From Pseudomonadota bacterium (GTDB lineage: Bacteria; Desulfobacterota; Desulfobulbia; Desulfobulbales; SURF-16): 64,000 nt of DNA. Below are positions 18,275-27,185 of the stretch, in pieces. Position 1 is the stretch's first letter, and each line of letters begins with the position of its first letter. A program made the translations under genes and the position numbers. The stretch lies in the NCBI GenBank assembly GCA_018822545.1, contig JAHJKA010000066.1, positions 26,260 through 90,259 on the forward strand, in the 5' to 3' direction. The notes beneath the pieces were generated by a model. That model searched no databases, was not told where the DNA came from, and saw nothing but the letters and a program-made list of their open reading frames with translations.

Positions 18275-18527
18275 GATGTTCGCAGTCGACTGCTCGACTG
18301 CTCTATTTTTGCGATTTCCTTGCACTCTTTCCTTCCATTTACTCATTTGCGGCGTTTCCACCGCGACGCTCTTTGCTCTCCTTTTTTTTTGGTCTGCGGG
18401 GAAGGGCAGCCAATTTTGTCGAGAACCCGCCAGTATTTTCCCCAACTTCTGCTGGCCACCAGGACAAGTATGATTTTGCTCAGTCAACCTCAATTGCTGG
18501 TAGGTTTCCTTTCTGATTTATCTAATT

Positions 18528-18543
18528 TGCAGCTATCGTGCCA
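18528..18543 (-). promoter_or_regulatory. sigma54 -24/-12 promoter for the copy-3 cytochrome
   Basis: TGGCACGATAGCTGCA matches TGGCACG-N4-TTGCA with one mismatch and correct GG-N10-GC spacing. The implied leader is about 350 nt with the riboswitch at its 3' end. Confidence 0.75.
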
Positions 18544-18630
18544 TTCAGTGTGGAAGTGTGTAAAATCATATTAAATCAATAAGTTATGTGTATGTTGGCC
18601 GTTTTTGGCCCTGGTGTGTCATGCAGGGTG

Positions 18631-18669
18631 TGGTGTTTTGCCCTAGCTCGATTTGGGGTTTTCACCACC
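18631..18669 (-). promoter_or_regulatory. probable activator (enhancer) site B
   Basis: This 39-bp element shares TGGTGTTTT-R-CCC and GGG-TTTTCACCACC with site A and sits at the same distance from its sigma54 site. The sequence between the shared arms has drifted. Confidence 0.65.
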
Positions 18670-18889
18670 TGAGAGGGAGAGGTGGTCAAGAAAAAGGCAA
18701 CGCATCGCAATGGGGAGAATTACCTTTTTGGGAAGTGTGGTTCAGGACCTTGATATGAAGGAGAAAGATACGATGCACCAGACTTGCTCAGGCATAATGG
18801 CCAAGACTAAAGAGAGCCGATTTGCTTGGTGCGGTTGGGGAGGGGCGGGTGGAGGAAAGGGGCAGACTGTGGAGGGATGAAAAAGAAAT

Positions 18890-20140
18890 CTATCCTTGGG
18901 GGTGTAACTGTAATGCCGAATCAAAATGGGGGGTGCCAAATGCCTTTTCGCATTCATGGCAATCCCAGCATTGAGATCTGCAATTTTTTAAGCGCTTCTC
19001 AAGCTTTTTGCCCTTATCTGTTTTCCAGAAGTTAGGCATGGTTTGCAGGGCTTCTCTAGTGTTTTTATAGTCATTTTTAAAGATGCCGGCGTCAACCCAG
19101 CCAAAACCCCACCATTGCAAAGGCATGATGTTGTCATGAACAACCTCGCTGAAACTATTGGCATAGACCGTTTCATCAGGGGCGCAGGGGGCATAGTCGA
19201 AGGTGAATTTCTTTTGGTGTTCAAAGTTCCAACAGGCTTTTTTGTGCTGGGTGTCGCCGGGCTGAAATGGGAAAACAGAAAATCTACCCGAATATTTAAA
19301 GATGTCATTGTATTTAGCAAATTCGTTGTAGGTGGCTGAATCTGCCGCGACAAGATCAATGGCATTTCTGGGCAATTTGCCAAAGGGGTCGGTGAATCGC
19401 CAATTGTCACAGGTGATTTTACTTAAGGTATTAAAATAGTGGCCGCTGATGTGCTCGCCGATTGAATCGTGTTCTTTCTTGAAGGGACAGCTGTAGAGAC
19501 AGCCTTCCCGGATGAGCAAGCTGGTGATGATTTTTTTGGCCGGCTTATATTTTTTATTATAGTAATCAACGGCTTTTCTGATTTTTTTGAGTTCGTTTAA
19601 ATTTCTACTGATACTTCTATCAAGGAGTATGGTGTCATAGCCGCAAAAAATATAATTCATAACCTGCTGGGCATCAGCAACGCGGTGGTTTACCGTGTTT
19701 TTCCAGCGCATCTCCGGGAATCTTTTGTGGAGGAGACCTGATTTTATTAAATGAGGGGACGCAAGGGTACAGCTCCGCAGACCGCGATCATAAAATGATT
19801 TTATGAACGCTGAAAACTCTTCAAATATGGTTTTGTCAGAGAAAAGTTCGTGGGGTGTTTCAATGCTGTTAATGGTAAGGGAAATCTCTATGCCGAATTC
19901 ATTCTGAATCTTAAAGAGACTGTCAACTTGGGCATCTGTTGCCTCAACCCCCATGGGGTTGCAGTATCTTTTGTCACGACCCTCATGTTGGTAACGAAAA
20001 ATCTTCCCGAAATAGATATCGTGGATCTCATCTTTGAATTCTTGGGAAGAGTTTTTGATCAGGTGATAATAGGTGTCATTATGGCCGATATTTTTGACAT
20101 TTTCAAAATGGGGGATGGATATGAATTTATGTCGTGGCAC
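18890..20140 (-). CDS. conserved protein with U32-peptidase-like TIM-barrel features and Cys clusters
   Basis: The GTG at 20140 is six bases after AGGAG; a TTG at 20146 abuts it. The 416-residue soluble protein has no signal peptide. The order of NSIETPHEL, ASPHLIKSGLL, NHRVADAQQV, YDTILLDRSISRN and IREGCLYSCPF recalls the barrel of U32-family proteins (UbiU/UbiV, YegQ-like), some of which bind Fe-S clusters. A C-terminal CRSQCWDCHEC (Cx3Cx2Cx2C) and an internal CLYSC could hold a cluster. No radical-SAM CxxxCxxC is seen. It lies between the NHL gene and the cytochromes in the same direction; the role there is unknown. Confidence 0.65.
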   Translation of the reverse strand: MPRHKFISIPHFENVKNIGHNDTYYHLIKNSSQEFKDEIHDIYFGKIFRYQHEGRDKRYCNPMGVEATDAQVDSLFKIQNEFGIEISLTINSIETPHELFSDKTIFEEFSAFIKSFYDRGLRSCTLASPHLIKSGLLHKRFPEMRWKNTVNHRVADAQQVMNYIFCGYDTILLDRSISRNLNELKKIRKAVDYYNKKYKPAKKIITSLLIREGCLYSCPFKKEHDSIGEHISGHYFNTLSKITCDNWRFTDPFGKLPRNAIDLVAADSATYNEFAKYNDIFKYSGRFSVFPFQPGDTQHKKACWNFEHQKKFTFDYAPCAPDETVYANSFSEVVHDNIMPLQWWGFGWVDAGIFKNDYKNTREALQTMPNFWKTDKGKKLEKRLKNCRSQCWDCHECEKAFGTPHFDSALQLHPQG

Positions 20141-20189
20141 CGGCAACTCCTATGGTCATCAGTAATGTTGTATTGTCCAAGGGGCCACG

Positions 20190-21185
20190 TTATTCTTTAG
20201 CCGGGGATATGTCGTCGTTGGTCGTCCTTGCCTGATAAACGCTGACACCCCTGCTGGCAGCCTGGGAAACAAAAATATTGCCGTTTGAGACTGCCACGTC
20301 GCTTGGCACAATGAGATTGGACGGACCATGGCCACGGTAGCCAAATTCATCGATAAAGTTCAAGTCCTTATCGTAGAGCATCACCACACAGCGTAATTTG
20401 TCGGCCAGATAGACATATCCCTGGTCATCAATGGCTATGCCGGCAATAACGCCAAATTGGCCGGGGGAACTCCCTGCCTTGCCAAAGGCAGTGATCTCGC
20501 CATCGGGGTGTAAGCGGAAGGCCATGGCAATGGAGGCAATGGTAAAGAACATGTTGCCTTGGCTGTCGACATTAAAGCCCGATATGTCAAACAGCGTGTT
20601 TTGGCGCTTATTCATTTTTTTCGACATTGCCGCCGCATCCCTTACCTGTTCCAGGACCGAATATGTGGTTTGATATCTGCCATCCTGATCAAGCACCAGA
20701 ATAGTAAGGGCATCAGGGTCAACCAGATAGAGGCGGTTGTCGCGGAAGATAATTGTCGAAGGTCTGAGGTCGACGAATTCGGGGGGTAAATTCTGGACCT
20801 CGATCTTGCTGAGCAAATCCCCCCGGAAATTATATTTGACGATGCCGGCGCCACTGAGATCAAAAAGGATGAACACATCCCCCTCATCACTGACCGCGAG
20901 GTCTCGGGCCCGGGAAAACTCCTCTTCTTCGCCAAGTCTAAAAATCTCCATGCCGTGTTCATTAAAAATGCGGATATTTTTATCGGCGTAGTCAAAGACA
21001 AACACCTCATTGGTCTTTCTGGAAACAGCTAGCCGTGCCTGAAAGGTCTTAATGGGCCCAGAAAAATTGGCCAAGGCATAACGGTAATGCACAGCCACCC
21101 CGGCAACGGCTGGGCCACACAACAAAAGGGCTACGCCGAGTCCGACGATGATACAGCTGATTTTGGCCAAGAAGTTTTTCTTCAT
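20190..21185 (-). CDS. secreted NHL-repeat beta-propeller
   Basis: The 331-residue protein has a Sec signal peptide (cleavage near AVAG) followed by NHL-type blades. Examples are ARDLAVSDEGDVFILF, GFNVDSQGNMFFTI, GIAIDDQGYVYLADK and PSDVAVSNGNIFVSQ, about six blades. NHL proteins commonly accompany outer-surface multiheme cytochromes, and I recall one beside omcS in Geobacter. A role in filament assembly or docking is inferred. It is the first gene of the leftward locus, 50 bp upstream of the U32-like gene. No good ribosome binding site is visible. Confidence 0.85.
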   Translation of the reverse strand: MKKNFLAKISCIIVGLGVALLLCGPAVAGVAVHYRYALANFSGPIKTFQARLAVSRKTNEVFVFDYADKNIRIFNEHGMEIFRLGEEEEFSRARDLAVSDEGDVFILFDLSGAGIVKYNFRGDLLSKIEVQNLPPEFVDLRPSTIIFRDNRLYLVDPDALTILVLDQDGRYQTTYSVLEQVRDAAAMSKKMNKRQNTLFDISGFNVDSQGNMFFTIASIAMAFRLHPDGEITAFGKAGSSPGQFGVIAGIAIDDQGYVYLADKLRCVVMLYDKDLNFIDEFGYRGHGPSNLIVPSDVAVSNGNIFVSQAASRGVSVYQARTTNDDISPAKE

Positions 21186-21607
21186 ATCTATTACCGCAGC
21201 AATTAGTATGCCATGTGTTGTTCTTGAATTATTTCTTTAATTACAGCAAGTTGTCTATGCGTTAGATTCTTGAAAGATGGAAAGGTATACCTGTTTTTGG
21301 GGATATGCCCAGGTGGACATTGGTCTTTTGCCCAAAGAGTAAGGAGGCTGGAAAAGGCAATGGAGGTACGTCTCGAGGCTCTGTTACCGTTTTCTGATGG
21401 AAACAAAACTCCTGATGGTGGCATGACCGCTTCCCATGGCCAGGCACGAATAGTCTCTGGCCTGAGCCGGACTGAAACTCGAAAACTGACAGGCAAAAAC
21501 CAAGGGTTGAGGTGCCACAGTTGGCGCATTAATTGCACCATTTTAGCATGATGTAGTGATGCGTTGCTGATTCATAACGACCCATACCCAAGCCCCCTGG
21601 TGATTCT
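21186..21607. other. divergent promoter region
   Basis: It separates the leftward NHL gene from the rightward receiver-PilZ gene. TGGCATACTAATTGC (21213-21199, minus) fits sigma54 spacing but would put the transcript start about 2 nt before the NHL ATG. GGTCTTTTGCCC near 21322 weakly resembles one arm of the cytochrome enhancer element. No credible gene: both overlapping open frames lack ribosome sites and recognisable sequence. Confidence 0.4.
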
Positions 21608-22297
21608 GTGAAAAAGAAAATTTTGATCATTGATGATGATCAGCTAATCTTATACGGTCTGCAGAAAGCTCTGCGCCGCCAAACCATTGAGGTGACCACG
21701 GCTGCCACGGCCGGGGCTGCCATGGACAAACTCTGCGCCTGCCTCTATGATCTCTGCCTGCTTGATATTCATCTTCCAGATTACAACGGGCTGGAGCTGA
21801 TGAAAGCCATCAGGCATATCTGCCCGAAAACCAAGGTGATCATTATGACTGCAAGTTACATGGGTGATGATGAATTGAGTGCCAATATCAAACAGGCTGC
21901 TGAAAACGGGGCCTGTCATTTCATGACCAAGCCCTTTGATCTCAGTGAGGTCAAGGACATGATCCAGCAGGCCTTGGCTGATGAGGATTTTCATACCGGT
22001 GTCCGTTTCACGGATAACGCCTTTGTGAAGAAAACCAGAAAGTTGCAGCGCAGCCCCCACAGTCAGGGAATGAAGATCGCCATGACCGTTCTCGGCGAAG
22101 GTGAGACCCAGCGCCGATACGCCAGTGCCAGATCCGTGGATATTTCCAACAGCGGTATCGGGCTGTTGACCAGGTACCCCCTGCAGGTAAAGCAGATTGT
22201 CAGCTTCCGGGCCAACAGGGCCGACAAAACCGGCATCGTGGTTTGGAGTACCATGCAGGAGAACAATACCTGCCGGGCCGGAGTGCGCTTCGCCTGA
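21608..22297 (+). CDS. receiver-PilZ response regulator
   Basis: The 229-residue protein starts at GTG. Residues 1-120 are a CheY-like receiver with IIDDDQ, the phospho-Asp in CLLDIHLPD and Lys in MTKPFD. Residues of about 150-229 are a PilZ domain: QRRYASARSVDISNSGIGLL carries the Arg-rich stretch and DxSxxG signature used for cyclic-di-GMP. It could couple phosphorylation to c-di-GMP output such as motility or surface attachment. It is divergent from the nanowire locus, whose riboswitches also read a cyclic dinucleotide. No cognate kinase is adjacent on the same strand. Confidence 0.85.
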   Translation: MKKKILIIDDDQLILYGLQKALRRQTIEVTTAATAGAAMDKLCACLYDLCLLDIHLPDYNGLELMKAIRHICPKTKVIIMTASYMGDDELSANIKQAAENGACHFMTKPFDLSEVKDMIQQALADEDFHTGVRFTDNAFVKKTRKLQRSPHSQGMKIAMTVLGEGETQRRYASARSVDISNSGIGLLTRYPLQVKQIVSFRANRADKTGIVVWSTMQENNTCRAGVRFA

Positions 22298-22527
22298 ATT
22301 TTAAAGAAAATCCAGGGCCTCGTCAGCGGCGCCCTGGATCAAATCAAAGAAATTACAAGAAGGGTTAACGGGCGCTGCTTCGCTGCGGGTGGAAATGTTC
22401 TTCTTGAAAAAAACATATCCATGGGCCGTATACCGTAAACTGTAAACCGCCAACTCTTTGACCGTCGACCAAGAGGAACTCTTGAAGCCCACGCCTTGTG
22501 GCCGCGTTGCTCCCGCGTAGAAAACCA

Positions 22528-23925
22528 TCAGCGATCAAGGTCGTGTTTTTTTACCTGATACCTGAGGGTGTCATAGGTTATGTTCAGCAGCTTGGCCGCC
22601 TTGGTCTTGTTGTAATTTGCCCGGACCATGGCCTGATGGACCAGATCCTTCTCAAGCTCATCAAGGGAGAGGCCGTTTTCAGGTAAAATAATTTGGGTGT
22701 TTTTTCGTCTTTCCACCAGAGTGGTGCCGGTCAGCTCAACGGGCAGATGCTCCATGGTGATGAGATCTCCGCTTTGCAGGACAACGCAGCGCTCAATGAC
22801 ATTGCGCAGCTCGCGGATGTTCCCCGGCCATCGGGCCTGGGTGAGGGCCTTTGCCGCTTCCGGAGAAAAGCCTTTAAGGTCTTTTTTGAAATATTGATGG
22901 GCAAAAAAATCGAGAAAATGCTGGGCCAGATAGGGAATGTCTTCGATCCTGTCGCGTAGGGGGGGGAGGTGGACGGCAAAGGTATTCAGGCGGTAAAAAA
23001 GATCCTCGCGGAATTCGCCGACCTCAACCGCTTTTTTGAGCTCTGTGTTGGTGGCGGCAATGATTGCGGCATTAAAGTGGAGATCAATCTTGCCGCCCAG
23101 CCTGCGCACCGTTCTGGTTTCCAGAACCCGCAGGAACTTGCTTTGCATGTCAAGGCGCATGTCGCCGAATTCATCCAGGAGCAGGGTGCCGCCATCGGCC
23201 AGCTCAAAGACTCCCTTCTTATCCGTCTTAGCATCGGTGAAGGCCCCCCTGGTATGGCCGAACAGCTCGCTTTCGATGAGGTTTTCGGGAAGGGCTGTAC
23301 AGTTGATGGCAATAAAAGGGGTATACTCGGCGTCGTTGCTTATCTCGCCATGGTAGATGGTATGAAAATAACGGGCCAGCACCTCCTTGCCCGTGCCTGA
23401 CTCGCCGGTGATGAGCAGGCTGCCGGTCTTGGCCTTGGCAAACATCTCCACCTTCTGCAGGATGCTCTTCATGGCCGGCGATTCGCCGACAATCTGGGTT
23501 TCGACACAGGACAACCCGGTTTTGCGCAGATACTCGACCTCATCCTTGAGTCGGGAGTTCTCCAGGATATTGGCCACAACGATGTGGACCTCATCAATAT
23601 TGAAGGGCTTGGTCAGGTAATCAACCGCGCCTAGTTTCATCGCCTTGATCGCCGATTCGGCCGAATCGTCGCTGGTGAGCATGACCACCGGGGTCGCCAG
23701 TTTCTCCCGTTTGATCTCCGCCAGGATATCCAGGCCGTTCGTATTTTCGTCCAAGTGGATATCAAGGAGAATGAGGTCCGGATGCCAGGCCACGATCTTG
23801 TTGAAGATATCCTTGGCGCTTGTCTGCACCTGGGTTTCATAGCCTTTCTTTTTTAACGAGCGGGCGGTCATTGTGACAATCAGCTCATCATCGTCCACCA
23901 GGAAAATCCTGCCACCAGTCTTCAT
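22528..23925 (-). CDS. NtrC-type sigma54-dependent response regulator
   Basis: The 465-residue protein has a receiver (phospho-Asp in LILLDIHLDEN), an AAA+ sigma54-activator core (Walker A GESGTGKE, about residues 145-370) and a Fis-type helix-turn-helix at the end (KAAKLLNITYDTLRYQVKK). The sigma54-contact loop reads GAFTDA rather than GAFTGA. It overlaps the kinase gene by 4 bp (ATGA), so the pair is a two-component system. It is the closest activator to the two sigma54-type cytochrome promoters and is a good candidate for binding their dyads; that link is inference. Confidence 0.92.
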   Translation of the reverse strand: MKTGGRIFLVDDDELIVTMTARSLKKKGYETQVQTSAKDIFNKIVAWHPDLILLDIHLDENTNGLDILAEIKREKLATPVVMLTSDDSAESAIKAMKLGAVDYLTKPFNIDEVHIVVANILENSRLKDEVEYLRKTGLSCVETQIVGESPAMKSILQKVEMFAKAKTGSLLITGESGTGKEVLARYFHTIYHGEISNDAEYTPFIAINCTALPENLIESELFGHTRGAFTDAKTDKKGVFELADGGTLLLDEFGDMRLDMQSKFLRVLETRTVRRLGGKIDLHFNAAIIAATNTELKKAVEVGEFREDLFYRLNTFAVHLPPLRDRIEDIPYLAQHFLDFFAHQYFKKDLKGFSPEAAKALTQARWPGNIRELRNVIERCVVLQSGDLITMEHLPVELTGTTLVERRKNTQIILPENGLSLDELEKDLVHQAMVRANYNKTKAAKLLNITYDTLRYQVKKHDLDR

Positions 23926-25775
23926 GATACGGAAACCTCATTATCTTGATTAACCGGAAGGGTGATCGTGAAGACCGAACCCTCGCCCTTTGTACTTGTC
24001 AGTTCGATGCGGCCATGATGCTGATCAACGAGCCGTTTGGTAATGGCCAGCCCTAGACCGGTACCTTTTGATTTTGTCGTGTGAAACGGTTGAAACGCCT
24101 TCTGAAGCCCTTCATCGTCAAAACCCTTGCCGTTATCCTTGATGATAATCTGCATGTTACCAGAGTGGTCCAGGCCGGTGCGAACAGTAATGGTGCCGGA
24201 TTCACCCAGGGCATCGATGCTGTTTAAGAGCAGGTTGAGGAATATCTGTTGAAGCTGAGAGGCGTCGGCGCGGACAGGCGGCAGCGCTGGGGGTAGCTCG
24301 GTGAGAAAACGGATCGCCTTTTTGCTGTCGGTAAAATAATGGGGGCTTTTTACAATCATCTCCGCATTCTTCACAGAATTTGTCAGCAGCACGTTGAGAT
24401 TAACGGGTTCAAAACGCGGTTTGGGCGGCCGCGCATAGTTAAGCAGATTTTTCACCAGATTTTCAAGGCGGTTCACCTCTTGGATGACCCGCAGAAAAAC
24501 TTCTTTATCTTCCTGGGCCAGGACAAGATCCTCAGCGAGAATCTCGATGGAGACCTTGATGCCGGCCAGGGGGTTTTTGATCTCGTGGGCGAGGCCGGCC
24601 GCCATCTCGCCGACCATGGCCAGCTGTCTGGCCCGCTGCAAGGCCTCATCAGCCTTGACCCGCTCAGATATATCGCGATCAAAGGCAAGAATGTATTTAT
24701 GGCCATCGTATTCCAGCAGGCCGGCGCTGATCTCCACGGGGAAGACTGTGCCATCCTTTTTCCGGTGATTGACCACTTCATTGAGCCATTCGCCAGCCAG
24801 AATACGACGAATGCGGTGCGGAATCTCGGTAGCGGCGGCGGGATCGTCAAGGTCACTGATATGCATGTTGTGCAGTTCCTCAACGGCATAGCCATGGGTG
24901 TCTGCGGCAGCCTTGTTGGCCGAGATGATTCGGCCGGCACCTTTGCCTTCCGCCTCCAGAATAAAAATGGAGTCGCCGGCGCTTTCAAACAACATCCGGT
25001 AGCGCTTCTGGATGGATTCAACCCGCTGGCATTGTTCCTTGAGTGACATTCCCATATTATTGAAGGCATCTGCCAGAAGACGGAATTCATCGTCCATTTT
25101 TTCATCAATACGGTACTTGAGATCCCCTTCCTGAATTTTACTGAAGGCTTTGGTGAGTATCTTGACCCCGCTGCTGAAATGGCTGAAGAAATAGCTGGAT
25201 ACCAGCAGGACAAAGAGCGGGCCGATGGTCACCAATACAATAAAAAGACCCCTGGTGGAGGAAATCAATTGCTGGGCCTGGGTGGTTCTCTCGGCAATTT
25301 TTAAGTCGGCGTTGCTGAAAATCCGGGCGATGGTGAACTGCAGTTCTTCTCCAGCCTCGTAGGCGCTTTTTTTGGCGGTGGCAAGCCGCTCGGCATTGGC
25401 CCTGAGGGTGTAGACCCTGCTCAATTTTCCCTGATAGGTTTCCAGGTTGGTCTGTAGACTGCCGATTTTTTTGGTAAGGGTGGCACCGGGTAAATGATGA
25501 CAGCTGAAGCAGCCGTTCAGGGTGGCAGCCATCTCCTCTCCATGCTGGACAAAGGTGTCGATATCGACAGCGTGGGGGGAATCTTTGAGCAGCAGATCGG
25601 TCTGCACTTCCTTGATCTTCTCAATCAGGGCCTTACGTTGGGAATGCATCTGCTGGAGGAGAATGATGTCTTGAAGTTTGCCGACAACCCGATTCATTCC
25701 AGCGGTAATATACACCCCGCCGAGGACAAAGCAGAGGGAGAGAATGACAAGCCCGATAAAAGCTTTCCGTTTCAT
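23922..25775 (-). CDS. membrane histidine kinase with periplasmic c-type heme motif
   Basis: The 617-residue protein has TM1 at about 6-27 and a periplasmic helical domain with one CFSCH motif (Cys89, Cys92, His93). TM2 lies near 177-197, followed by HAMP (about 200-250), PAS (265-370), HisKA (GEMAAGLAHEIKNPLAGI) and HATPase_c (DNGKGF, GTGLGL). The CXXCH points to a covalently bound heme outside the membrane, hence redox or gas sensing. It follows a PhnD-like lipoprotein gene and overlaps the sigma54 regulator. Methyl-accepting proteins with similar heme sensors are known in Geobacter. Confidence 0.9.
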   Translation of the reverse strand: MKRKAFIGLVILSLCFVLGGVYITAGMNRVVGKLQDIILLQQMHSQRKALIEKIKEVQTDLLLKDSPHAVDIDTFVQHGEEMAATLNGCFSCHHLPGATLTKKIGSLQTNLETYQGKLSRVYTLRANAERLATAKKSAYEAGEELQFTIARIFSNADLKIAERTTQAQQLISSTRGLFIVLVTIGPLFVLLVSSYFFSHFSSGVKILTKAFSKIQEGDLKYRIDEKMDDEFRLLADAFNNMGMSLKEQCQRVESIQKRYRMLFESAGDSIFILEAEGKGAGRIISANKAAADTHGYAVEELHNMHISDLDDPAAATEIPHRIRRILAGEWLNEVVNHRKKDGTVFPVEISAGLLEYDGHKYILAFDRDISERVKADEALQRARQLAMVGEMAAGLAHEIKNPLAGIKVSIEILAEDLVLAQEDKEVFLRVIQEVNRLENLVKNLLNYARPPKPRFEPVNLNVLLTNSVKNAEMIVKSPHYFTDSKKAIRFLTELPPALPPVRADASQLQQIFLNLLLNSIDALGESGTITVRTGLDHSGNMQIIIKDNGKGFDDEGLQKAFQPFHTTKSKGTGLGLAITKRLVDQHHGRIELTSTKGEGSVFTITLPVNQDNEVSVS

Positions 25776-25883
25776 AGCATTGTGTCAGTCAGATGAAGAA
25801 GAGCGTAAGTATTATGCAGATGAGCCCCCTTGATTATAGAAATTTTGCTGATCTCGCTGGCGTACACAGACAATGGGTCCGCC

Positions 25884-26816
25884 TCAATTATTGTTATACT
25901 GGTAGGTGGCCAGATCCAGGCCGATATGCTCGGCATAATCCAGCACAACCTGATAATCTGCGGCCGTGGTTTCTATGAAACGGGCTGCCCCGAACTGGGC
26001 AAGCACCTTTTTCCCCTCCGGGTCCTGATCCATGCCCAGGAGGGTCTTTTTCAACTCGGCAACAAGATCTTCGTCAAGTCCGGAGCGCACCACCAGACCG
26101 TTTTCCGGCACCGGCATCGAGGTGCTGAGTATCTCCAGATTATCAAGAATACGGCTGTCCTGGGCCGCCAACCTGTAAAAAACCGTATTTTTAGCAGCGC
26201 CGATATCCGCCTTCCTGTTTAAGACATCGTAAATGGCATCATCATGGGTACCGGTAAAATAGGTTTCGGAAAACCAGTGCTGATAGTCTTGAATGCCAAG
26301 CTCCTGGAAAAAATGCAGCGGCAGCAGCCAGCCGGCGGTGGTCGCCTTGTCCACAAAGGCAAAACGTCTGCCCTTCATGTCGGCGGCATTTTTGATGTGC
26401 GCGTCTTTTTGGGCAAAGATCATGCCATAATAGGTGGAAATGCCGTCAGTGCCCTCAGGTCTGGCCAGGGGGGTGACCCCAAGTTTTTTCAAGGCCAGGG
26501 CGCCGGTGAAACTGCCGAAAAAAGCGCCGTCCAGTTCTTCTGTTTTGAAATTATCAATGATATTGCCGTAGCGGGAAAGGATCTTCAACTCGATGGTGAC
26601 GCCCAGTTTCTGGCCTAGATAAGCAACCAGGGGGTCGTAACGTTTTTTTTGGGAGAAAATATCAATCTCCGGGATAAGGGCGATGCGGAGATTTTTTGTG
26701 GAAACGATCTTGTTTGGCGTGGGAGAATTGGGTTTATCGTTGCAGCCGGCCAGCAGAGGCAGAAGCAGGGTGCAGAGCATAATAAAGAAGAATTTAGAAA
26801 AAGCTGTAGCCGGCAC
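25884..26816 (-). CDS. PhnD-like substrate-binding lipoprotein, probable sensor partner
   Basis: GTG start with AAGGAG eight bases upstream. The 310-residue protein has a lipobox (LLAGC) and a PhnD/SsuA-type periplasmic binding fold: LRIALIPEID, YDPLVAYLGQKLGV, DGAFFGSFTGALAL, KGRRFAFVDKATTAGWLLP. No ABC permease or ATPase is encoded nearby. It is instead followed by the heme kinase and activator genes, so it probably presents a ligand to the kinase as in other binding-protein-dependent sensors. The ligand (phosphonate, phosphite or another small anion) cannot be told from sequence. Confidence 0.85.
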   Translation of the reverse strand: MPATAFSKFFFIMLCTLLLPLLAGCNDKPNSPTPNKIVSTKNLRIALIPEIDIFSQKKRYDPLVAYLGQKLGVTIELKILSRYGNIIDNFKTEELDGAFFGSFTGALALKKLGVTPLARPEGTDGISTYYGMIFAQKDAHIKNAADMKGRRFAFVDKATTAGWLLPLHFFQELGIQDYQHWFSETYFTGTHDDAIYDVLNRKADIGAAKNTVFYRLAAQDSRILDNLEILSTSMPVPENGLVVRSGLDEDLVAELKKTLLGMDQDPEGKKVLAQFGAARFIETTAADYQVVLDYAEHIGLDLATYQYNNN

Positions 26817-27185
26817 TGATATTTCTCCTTAAAAGATAACAGCGGGAATGCCTTTCCGCCTTTCACCGGAACATGAACGTTCATATTCTAACGTATTGTC
26901 CAATAATACTGTAACCTTTTCTTGGTTTGAGAGTTCTCGGGTCAACAGATGCCGCAAGTGGTTCGGCAGGGGTGTTGCACAATTTCTCTTTTGGCGAGGA
27001 GAATTCTCGGCAGTGGTGATCGATTTAACTGGCATATGTTTTTGTAGGCTGGTGGCCCTGAGTTTGATTTGCTGGCATGGAAAATATCATATAAATGGTG
27101 CTAGTGATTGCTTATTGAGGAGATGGGTGTATATAGTAACATGCTGTTTAAAATGCATAATTCGTTATTAAAAAGGAGAGGAGAG
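26817..27185. other. divergent intergenic region
   Basis: Between the leftward sensor operon and the rightward omptin-like gene. It contains the palindrome ATGAACGTTCAT (26873-26884). No gene or convincing promoter was identified. Confidence 0.4.

Noticed and set aside
21199..21213. TGGCATACTAATTGC as sigma54 promoter of the NHL gene
   Set aside because: Sequence and spacing fit well, but the start would fall about 2 nt before the ATG, leaving no ribosome site. Kept as a note only.
21203..21541. Minus-strand frame of 112 codons
   Set aside because: No ribosome site, no recognisable domain and odd composition; region reads as promoter DNA.
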